Shown here in pieces: positions 31,384 through 41,500 of a stretch of 64,000 bases of DNA. The position numbers and the translations under genes were made by a program. The notes beneath the pieces were generated by a model, which made no database searches, was not told the origin of the DNA, and was given only the letters and a program-made list of their open reading frames with translations. Position 1 is the first letter of the stretch; each line of letters begins with the position of its first letter. Source of the DNA: JAFGRU01 sp016934985 (lineage in GTDB: Bacteria; Desulfobacterota; Desulfuromonadia; Desulfuromonadales; JAAYDE01); assembly GCA_963665045.2 (NCBI GenBank), contig CAXXJQ010000003.1, positions 744,001-808,000 on the forward strand. Direction: 5' to 3'.

Positions 31384-33769
31384 CCCGCTCCGCCTGAAGG
31401 GCGGTCAGGCCTGAAACGATGTCGCGGAAATTTTTTCCTGCTGGTTCGACCCGCACGGGCACGGTGTTGATGAACATTCCCACCATGCTTTCGATTCCGG
31501 GCAGCTGCGCGGGGCGGCCGGAGACGACATTTCCGAAAACCACATCCCCGTCCCCGCTGAGACGGCTGATGAGTGTGGCCCAGATGGCCTGCAGCAGGGC
31601 GCTGCGGGTGGTGGCCAACTCCCGGGTTGCGCGGTCGAGTTTGCGGGTTGTTTCCGGGCCAAGCTGGACCGTTTTTTCACCGAAGCCTTCCTTCCGTTTT
31701 TCAACCGGCAGGTCTATGCGATTAGGCTTCTCGAATCCTGCCAAAGTGTTCTGCCACCAATCCAGGCTGGCTTCGACGGCTTGGCCTTTTAGCCACTCAG
31801 CGTAGTCGGCATAAGGGCGGGGGCGAGGGAGGCTTTCGCCGCCATAGAGCTTCAATACATCGGCCATGACCAGCGCCAGGGACCAGCCGTCGAGGATGAG
31901 GTGGTGGCTGTTGAGGACGATTTCCCAGGTGTTGTTGGCCACCTGGAAGATGGCCAGGCGCAGGAGCGGGGCTCGACTCAGTTCGAAGACCTTGTCACGG
32001 TCGGCTGCCAGGAAGTTTTGAAGCTTGTCATCCCGGTCCTTTTCATGGCGCCAGTCCTCGAACAGGTAGGGAAGGCTGATCTTCCCGTTGACCACCATAA
32101 AGGCGGTTTCCCCTTCGGGAATGGCCATGCGCAGGATTTCGTGGCGTTCCATGGCGATGTGCATGGCATTTCTGAAGCGTTCGGGATCGAAATCCCCCTC
32201 CACCCGGAAGTGGAGCTGGACCTGGTAGGAACCTTCGCTTTCCAGGGAGTGGAATAATATTCCCTGCTGCAGCGGGGTGAGGGGGAGGATGTCCTCCAGG
32301 TCGGGGTAATTTCCGAACAGGCGGTCGATGGTCCCCTGGCAAGGTTTGACCAGCGGAAAATCGGAGGTCGTATGAGTGGCCTCACTTTCTCTGCAATGGG
32401 AGAGAACCTGGCGGATGCTTTTTGCCAGATGTAACTTGAGCTCCTCCATTTCACTTTCGGTAAAGATCTCCGACGGCCAGGTCAGGTTGAATTCAAGCCG
32501 GTTCCCGGCAACAACGGAGTTGATGTCGAGCAAGGCCTTGTGCTTCCAGGTATTGCTGATGGGCGATCCGTGCTTCTCGGCAGCCAGGGTCCAGTCGGCA
32601 TTTTTTTCCAGGGTGGTGAAGCGACCGAGGTAATTGAAGGAAACCTGCGGTTCGACGCCAATCGTCTGGTGGCCGCCGTAACGCAGCAGGCCGTACCCGA
32701 TACCGTGATCAGGAATGCTGCGCAGGGTTTCCTTGATGCCGATGAGGGTGTCGCGCAGCTTGTTGTGTGTTTTCAGTCGCACCGGATACTGGGCGGTGAA
32801 CCAGCCGACGGTGCGGGACAGGTCGGCCCTGTTGATCAGCTCTTCACGGCCGTGACTCTCAAGGTTTACCAGAATGCCGTCGCTGAGGGGGCGGCCAAGC
32901 CACTCTTCCAGTCCCAAGCACAGGCCGGCCAGGAGCAGGTCCTCGGGATTGGCGTGATAGGCGGAAGGAGCATTGCCGATCAGGGTGCGGGTCTCCTCAT
33001 CTGTCAGCTTGATGGTCGTGGACTGGTCGTGCAGAACCGTTTCCGGAGCTTCAGGTTTGATCAGGACGCCTTGTTTTTCGACTATTTCCTGCCACAGGGG
33101 AATCTCATTTTCCCGGCCGGCAGCTAAATCCTTCTGTGCGGCGGCCCAGGAAGTCCAGGCGGTGGTTTTTTCAGGCAGGGGTTTCCCCTCATAGGCGGCC
33201 TGCAGGTCGGGGATGAGAATGCGCCAGGAGACGCCGTCCACCGCCAGGTGATGGACGATAAGCAGCAGGCGTCCCGGTTCGTTTCCATAGTCGAACCACA
33301 GGCAGCGGAACAGGTCCCCTTTTGCGATATCGAGACTGCGCTGGGCCGCATCGCCGAAGTTGTACAAGCTTTCCAATTTTTCCTTGTCCGGCAGTCCTGA
33401 GCAGTCAACGAATTTGACCAGCCTTCTGCCGGCAAGGGTCTCCATCCCCTGAAGCATCTGCCTGCCGTCGCGGAAAGCCAGGCGCAGGGCATCGTGGTGC
33501 TCCAGGACAGTGCGTACCGCCTGCTCCAGCCGTTGTAATTCAAGGCCGGCCGGAACTCGCACCAGCATGGACTGGTTATAGTGGTTGCGCTCCCCGATTT
33601 GTTCGTAGAACCACTTCTGGACGGGCGTCAGCGGCGCCTCCCTTTCGGGCCGGGAGCCCCACAGGGATTGCAGTGGGGTTGCACGCAGGGCCAGTTGCTC
33701 GATGCGCGGAGATTTGAAGATATCCCGGACCGCCAGGTCAAAACCCATTTCGCGACTTTTCGAAATGAC

Positions 33770-34574
33770 CTGCAGAGCCAGGATACTGTCGCCGCCGGCT
33801 TCGAAGAAGTTGTCGTGGATGCCGATCTTTTCAATGCCCAGCACCTCGGAGAAGATGGCGCAGAGCACTTTCTCCGTCTCGCTTCGCGGTGCCGTGTAGG
33901 CGGCGACCGTCGTGATCTCCGGATGCGGCAGGGCTTTGCGGTCAACCTTGCCGCTTGGTGTCAGGGGAACGGCGTCAATCGCCATGAAGGCCGCCGGCAC
34001 CATGTAGTCGGGCAGCCTTTGCGACAGGTACTGGCGCAGTTCCCCGGCGTCGAAATTGCCGACAAGGTAGGCACAGAGACGCTGCCGGCCCGCATCGCCG
34101 AAGGGATGGACGATCGCATCCTCCACGCTCGGATGCCCTTTGAGAACGCTTTCGATCTCGCCCGGTTCGATGCGGAAACCGCGGATCTTGACCTGCTGGT
34201 CGATCCTTCCCAGGTACTCGATGCTGCCGTCCGCAAGCCAGCGCGCCAGATCGCCGGTCTTGTACATGCGCCCCTCGGCAAAGGGATTGGGGATGAAGGC
34301 TTTTGCCGTTAGCTCGGGGCGGTTGAGATAGCCGCGCGCCAGGCCCTCACCGCCGATGCACAGTTCTCCCGGCACCCCGACCGGCAGGGGCCGGCCGTAA
34401 GCATCGAGGATATAGGCCCGGTAGTTGGGCATCGGTTTGCCGATGGGAACGCTGTCGGTTTGCCCGGCATCGATGAACCCGGCGATGCAGTCGATGACCG
34501 CCTCGGTGGGACCGTAGAAGTTGCCGATACGGATATGCGGGGCCTTGTCGCGGATCAGCCGCACCAAGGAAAAG
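33770..34574 (-). repeat. Direct repeat: A2/A3 C-terminal half and carrier
   Basis: About 805 bp here (A3-T3) are identical, apart from one base near 33,840, to 36939-37743 (A2-T2), offset 3,169 bp. Beyond 34,574 the two copies stay related but diverge, with many small length differences in the 34.6-35.5 kb copy. Confidence 0.85.
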
Positions 34575-34982
34575 CGGCACCGCCTCGCCTCCCAGGAGCA
34601 CCTGGGTCAGGGACGTTCCCTCCGCCGGGTAGTGCTCGAACAAGCGTACGGCAATGGCAGGGAACCAGGTCGGCCCTGCGTACGGCGTGTTTGCGGATGG
34701 TCTTCCAGAAGCGGACCGGATCGGAGAGTTCATCGTCCACCAGGAGAATGACCGGCTGGCCATAAGCCAGGCCGAGCATGAGCTGTTCGATGAAGGGGTC
34801 GAAATTGACGCTGTTCGGTGACCAGGGCCGGGGTTTCGAAACGGTCTCTCCCAGAAGCGCCGGCAGGGTCGAAATCTTGTTGACCAGGGCGCGGTGTTCC
34901 ACCTGCCACGCCCTTTGGGTGTCCCCGTGGAGCCGGAGGTGTAGATAACATAGGCGAGGTTGCCGGGGATCGACCGGCACAA
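34347..34982 (-). pseudogene. Megasynthase fragment: A3, partly in frame
   Basis: A3 pieces NLAYVIYTSGSTGTPKG and AVRLFEHYPAEGTSLTQVLLGGEAVP are readable here, with out-of-register stretches between them. The missing middle (VNFDPFIEQLMLGLAYGQPVIL, ADLVP) is in the overlapping frame 34555-34980. Pocket residues appear identical to A2. Confidence 0.5.
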
Positions 34983-35560
34983 CTGCGGATTCCGTGAGCG
35001 GAGAAGGTGGTCAGGTCGGTCTGGTCAAGAACAATTAAATTATTTGATAATCCATCTAGTTAGATCTGCTTGTCGTGATAATCCTGCTTGAGGTCTGCGT
35101 CCGCGAGTCATCCAGGCCAGGCGTTGGGCCGGGTAGCTGGGATCGAGGGGAACATAAGCCGCACGCCGGCTTTGAAAATGGCGAGTATGGCAGCCACCAG
35201 GTCGACATGCCGCGCTCCAGGCAGACGCCAACCAGGGTCTTCGGGGCCGACTCCCTTTTTGATGAGGGCATGGGCGATGCGGTTGGCGCGGCTGGTTCAA
35301 CTCATCAAAGCCGTGAGTGTCCGTAATTCGTCCGTCGAAACGGAGGGCGGTCTGTTTCAGGATGCCCTTTTGCGACCTGTTCTTCGAAGAGTTGGTGGAG
35401 GGTTCTGTGGCTCGGGGGAAATCGGTGCCGGTGGCGTTGAAGCGATGGACGAACCGTATCCAGTTCTGTCTCGGGTCCAAGCAAGCGGGAGGTAGGCAAG
35501 CCGGTTTGTCGGGATCTCTTCCAGAGCGGAAGCAAAGCAGGGTCTTGAACCACTGGAGAA
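34575..35560 (-). pseudogene. Frame-scrambled zone: C3 end and A3 N-terminal half
   Basis: Related sequence at 37,744-38,620 (A2) reads through cleanly, but here every 50-150 bp a base appears added, so coding hops among all three frames. Recognisable islands include RFNATGTDFPRA, AAYVPLDPSYPAQRLAWM and STGTPKG. Errors in a low-coverage stretch explain this better than gradual decay, because the islands keep normal amino-acid conservation. Confidence 0.6.
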
Positions 35561-38500
35561 GAGTTGCTCCGGCTTTCTGCGAATCATAATGGCTGCGGTC
35601 GAAGGTCAACTGCAGGGTGTATTGGTCTCCGGGCAGGACGGCCAGGGAGAGGGGATAGTGAGGTGCTTCGCTGCCGCGCACATTGCGGATGGCGAATTCC
35701 CTGTTGCTTTCCTCGCGCAGCCTTTCATCCACCGGATAGTTTTCGTAGACGAACAGGGTTTCGAAGAGGGCTCCGCCCTTGGGAATGGGCGCCTGGGCCT
35801 GGATCTGGTGGAGGGCGGCGAATTCGTATTCTTCCCTCTCCCCCTGAAGATCGGTCAACTCTTTTAAGATGTTGCGCCAGGGGCGGTTTCCGGCCTTCAT
35901 GCGCACCGGGACGGTGTTGATGAACATACCCACCATGTCTTCGATGCCGGGCAGTTCCGCCGGGCGGCCCGAGACGACATTACCGAAAACAATGTCATCA
36001 TCGCCGCTCAGGCGGCTGACGAGGACGCCCCAAACGGCCTGAAGCAGAGCGCTCGGCGTGCTGCGCTGCTCCCGTGCCGATTGCTCAAGGCGGCGGGAGA
36101 CGTCGGGATTGAGGAGCAGAGTTCGATCACCGAAGCCTTCACCTTTTTCCGTGACGGCTAGATCGATGCGGTTGGGGCGGTCAAAACCGTCCAGTGATTT
36201 TTGCCACCAGCCGAGAGCGGCATCCCCGGAACGCGTTTCGAGCCAGTCCGTGTAACTGCTGAAAGGGACCGCTTGGGGAAGGGCTTCTCCGCCATAGAGT
36301 TTCAGCACATCTGCCAGAACCACGGAGAGGGACCAGCCGTCCAGGGTGATGTGGTGGTTGTTGATGAGGATTTCCCAGGCGTTTTCCCCTAAGCGGAACA
36401 TAGCGAGGCGCAAGAGGGGCGCCTTTGCGAGGTCGAATCCTTGCTTCCGGTCAGCCGCGACGATTTCTTTCAGTTTTTCTTCCGCATCAGGTTCCTGCCG
36501 CCAGTCCTCAACCTGGCAGGGAAGGGCGGCGTCCCTGCAGATGGCCATGAAGGCGGTTTCCCCTTCGGGAATGGCCATGCGCAGAAGTTGATGGCGTTGA
36601 ACGGCCTGCTGCCAGGCGTTCTGGAAACGCTCCGGAGCGAAGTCGCCTTCAATTCGGAATTGAAGCTGAACCTGGTAAGCGCCTTCGCTCTCCAGGGAGT
36701 GGAAAAGAATACCCTGCTGGAGGGGGGTCAGGGGCAAGACGGTCTCCAGGTCCGGATAAAGGCGGCGCATGCGGCGGAGGGTTTCAGGCGATGCCTGAAA
36801 GGTCTTGGCCTTTACGGGCGGCGTTTTCGGGACCGCTTGATGGGCATCTATGCGACCTGCCAGAGCTTCCACATGGGGAGTCTTGAAGATATCCTTGACG
36901 GTGAGGCTCAGTCCTCTGTTTCTGACCCTGGCCACAATCTGCAGAGCCAGGATACTGTCGCCGCCGGCTTCGAAGAAGTTGTCGTGGATGCCGATCTTTT
37001 CAATGCCGAGCACCTCGGAGAAGATGGCGCAGAGCACTTTCTCCGTCTCGCTTCGCGGTGCCGTGTAGGCGGCGACCGTCGTGATCTCCGGATGCGGCAG
37101 GGCTTTGCGGTCAACCTTGCCGCTTGGTGTCAGGGGAACGGCGTCAATCGCCATGAAGGCCGCCGGCACCATGTAGTCGGGCAGCCTTTGCGACAGGTAC
37201 TGGCGCAGTTCCCCGGCGTCGAAATTGCCGACAAGGTAGGCACAGAGACGCTGCCGGCCCGCATCGCCGAAGGGATGGACGATCGCATCCTCCACGCTCG
37301 GATGCCCTTTGAGAACGCTTTCGATCTCGCCCGGTTCGATGCGGAAACCGCGGATCTTGACCTGCTGGTCGATCCTTCCCAGGTACTCGATGCTGCCGTC
37401 CGCAAGCCAGCGCGCCAGATCGCCGGTCTTGTACATGCGCCCCTCGGCAAAGGGATTGGGGATGAAGGCTTTTGCCGTTAGCTCGGGGCGGTTGAGATAG
37501 CCGCGCGCCAGGCCCTCACCGCCGATGCACAGTTCTCCCGGCACCCCGACCGGCAGGGGCCGGCCGTAAGCATCGAGGATATAGGCCCGGTAGTTGGGCA
37601 TCGGTTTGCCGATGGGAACGCTGTCGGTTTGCCCGGCATCGATGAACCCGGCGATGCAGTCGATGACCGCCTCGGTGGGACCGTAGAAGTTGCCGATACG
37701 GATATGCGGGGCCTTGTCGCGGATCAGCCGCACCAAGGAAAAGGGTACGGCCTCGCCGCCGAGGAGTACCTGGGTCAGTGACGTTTCTTCTTCCGGGTAG
37801 TGCTCGAACAGGCGCACGGCGATTGAGGGAACCAGGTCGGCGCGGCGCACCTCATGTTTGCGGAGGGTCTTCCAGAAGCGGGGCGGATCGGAGAGCTCTT
37901 CGTCCACCAGGATGACGGGCCGGCCATAGGCCAGGCCGAGCATGAGCTGTTCGACAAAGGGGTCGAAGTTGACACTGTTCGTGACCAGGGCCGGGGTTTC
38001 GAAGGTATCGCCCAGGAGTTCCGGCAGGGTGGTGATCTTGTTGACCAGGGCGAGGTGCTCCACCTCCACCCCTTTGGGTTTTCCCGTGGAGCCGGAGGTA
38101 TAGATGACGTAGGCGAGGTTGTGGGGATCAACCGTCACCTGCGGATTCCGGGCGGGGAAAGCGCTCAGGTCGGTCTGGTCAAGATTAATAAAATTATTTG
38201 AAAATCCGCTAGTTAAACTGCTTTTGGTAACAATCCTCTTGAGGTCTGCGTCCCGAGCCATCCAGGCCAGGCGCTCCGCCGGATAGTTGGGATCGAGGGG
38301 GACGTAAGCGGCACCCGTCTTGAGAATGGCGAGGACGGCGGCCACTAGATTGATGCCGCGCTCCAGACAGATGCCGACCCGGTCTTCGGGGCCGACGCCC
38401 TGTTCCATCAGGGCATGGGCAATGCGGTTGGCGCGGCCATTCAGTTCGCCGTAGGTCAGTAATTCGTCCTCGAAATGAAGAGCGATATTTTCAGGATGCT

Positions 38501-41500
38501 TTTGCGCCTGTTCCTCGAAAAACTGGTGCAGGGTTTTATCCCGGGGGAATTCGGTGCCGGTGGCGTTGAAACGCTGGAGTACGGTGTCGCGTTCCGCCGT
38601 ATCGAGAAGGCACAGGTCGGCAACGCTGCTTTCCGGATATTTTGCCAGCGAGCGGCTCAGGTTCAGGAAGTGGCCCACCATCCTTTCCGCAGTGGCGCGG
38701 TCGAAAAGATCACTGCTGAACTCCAGATGCCCTTCAAGGCCTTCCTGGACTTCCTCAAGGCTTAACGTCAGGTCATATTTGGCAGAATCGAATTCCGGGA
38801 AGAGGGGGACAGTTTCCAATCCCGGAAGTTCGATATTGTCGAAAGAGATGTCACCAAGAACGAACATGGCCTGGAAGATGGGCGCGTGGCTGGTACTGCG
38901 CCGCGGGACCAGTTCGTCAACCAGCTTTTCGAAGGGAATATCCTGATGGGCGGTGGCTTCGAGGGTGGCTTTTTTGGTCTGGCTCAGGAGTTCGGCAAAG
39001 GTCGGATCCCCGGAGAGGTCATGCCGCAAGGGCAGGGTGTTGACAAAAAAGCCGGTGGTTTTCTCGATTTCAGGCCGGATGCGGCCGGACAGGGGCGTCC
39101 CGATGAGAATGTCGTCGGTGGCACTGTACTTGGCGAGGAAAACCGCCCACAGGCTTTCCAGGACCATGAACAGGGTGACGTTGTGGTCGCGGGCAATGTT
39201 TTTGAGGGCATCGGCGGTCGGCTGATCGAGCTCCAGGGGAACCAGGCCGCCGCGGGTGCTCTGGACATCGGGCCGGGGGCGGTCGCCGGGAAGGTTGAGG
39301 AGTTCCGGAATGCCGGCAAGCTGCTTTTTCCAGTAGGCGGCCTGCGCTTCAAACTTTTCCGGGGTCAGCCATTGCCTTTGCCAGACCGAAAAATCCATGT
39401 AACTAGCCGAAATTTCAGGAAGGTCCGGCTCGGTGCCTTCCACATAGGCTTGGTAGCAGGCGGACAGTTCCTCGAAAAAGATGCCGAAACTCCAGCCGTC
39501 GAAAACGATGTGATGGATATTGGCTGCCAGGATGAATTCCTCGGGACCGGCCTGCAAAAGCTTGAAGCGGTAGAGTGGGGCCAGGCAGAGATCAAAACGG
39601 TGTCGGGCTTCCCGCGCCAGACTTTCACGGAGGTTCTCCTTGCTGATTTTTTCCAGCGGCAGGGCAAAGCTGTCAAGGTCGACAACCCGCTGGAAGACCT
39701 CTCCTGTAGAAGATTCCTGGAAAATCGTGCGCAGGCTGGCGTGGCGTCTGATCAATGCGGCCAGGGATTTTTCCAGAACCGGGACATTCAAAGTTCCCCG
39801 GATATGGATCGCCGCGGGGATATTGTAAGCAACGGAACCCTCTTCGAATTTGTCCAGGAACCAGAGTCTGGCCTGGGCAAAGGAGAGGGGTGCCTCCGGA
39901 CGGTCATATCCGGTAATAGGAGGGACCGGGGTTATGGAGACACGGCCCGTGGTTTTGGCCAGGCCGGCAGGGGTGGGCTGATCAAAAACGCTTGCCAGGG
40001 GAAGCTCAATCCGGAAAGCGCGGTTGATGGCGTTGACCAGCCGGGTGGCCAGAAGGCTGTGCCCGCCAAGGGCGAAAAAATCGTCATGGATGCCGACCCG
40101 CCCGATTTCCAGGATGTCGCTGAAAATGGCGCACAAAGTCTCCTGTTCCGGCGTTTCCGGCGGAACATATACGCGGGTTGAAACGATATCCGGCTGAGGG
40201 AGTCTGGTGCGGTCGGCCTTGCCGCTCGGGGTGAGGGGAATGGCGTCAATGGCCGTGAAGAGGTCGGGGACCATGTAATCCGGAAGGTTCGAGGCAAGGT
40301 GCGAGCGCAGTTCACAAGCGTCGAAATCGCCGACTATCCAGGCGCAGAGGCGTTCCTCGCCCTTCGCGCCAAAGGGATTGACAATGGCATCCCGGACGCT
40401 CGGGTGGTTGCGCAGCAGGGCCTCGATTTCACCCGGTTCGATGCGGTAGCCGCGAATCTTGACCTGCTGGTCGATGCGGCCGAGAAATTCCACGTTGCCG
40501 TCGGGCAGCCAGCGGGCCAGGTCGCCGGTCTTATAGAGACGGCCTTCGCCGAAAGGATTGGCGACAAATTTTTCGGCGGTCAGCTCGGGACGCTTGAGAT
40601 AGCCGCGGGCGACCTGGGCGCCGCCTATGTGCAATTCACCCGGCACGCCGAGAGGCAGGGGCTTGCCGGCCTCATCCAGGATGTAGAGCTGGGTGTTGTC
40701 CACCGGCCGGCCGATGGGAATAACCACCGGTGGAATATCGGGGCAGGAATACCAGGTGGCGTCAATAGTGGTTTCAGTCGGACCGTAAAGGTTGTGGAAT
40801 TGGGGTTTTGTTCCGCATTGCCGGGAAAATTTGTCAATGGCTTCCCTGGTCAGGACTTCTCCCCCGCAGAATACATGGCGGAGGGACGACAGGTCAGGGC
40901 TCTCCAACCCTTCGGCGCTGTCTGACACGGCCTTGAGCAGGGACGGGACGAACTGGGCCACGGTAATGCGGTTTTTTCTGATGGCGTCAATGATCTTGCG
41001 GGGATCTTTCTCGCCCCCCGCTCCCAGAATCACCAGAGGCACACCGGCGACCATCCACCAGAACAGCTCCCATACGGAGGCGTCGAAGGAGGACGGGGTT
41101 TTCTGCAGAATGACGTCATCCGCACCGAGGGAAAAATGATTTTCGAACCAGAATATCTGGTTGGCGAGGTTGCGGTGTTCCACCACCACCCCCTTGGGAC
41201 GGCCGGTGGAGCCGGAGGTGTAGATAATGTAGGCGGCATGTTCGGGGCGAATATCGACGCGGGGATTACTCGCAGGGTAGTCCTCAAGGGCCGAAGCGTC
41301 GGCCAGGACGGTTTCACCCGAAAAAGGCAGGGGCTTGCCGGAGTCGGCGACCAGGAACCTGATATCCGCATCCTCGACCATGAAGGCAAGGCGCTCGGCC
41401 GGGTAGGAGGGGTCAAGGGGCAGGTAAGCGCCACCGGCCTTGTGAATGCCCAGAATGGCGGCCATGAGATTGACGCTGCGTTCGAAATAAAGGCCGACGG

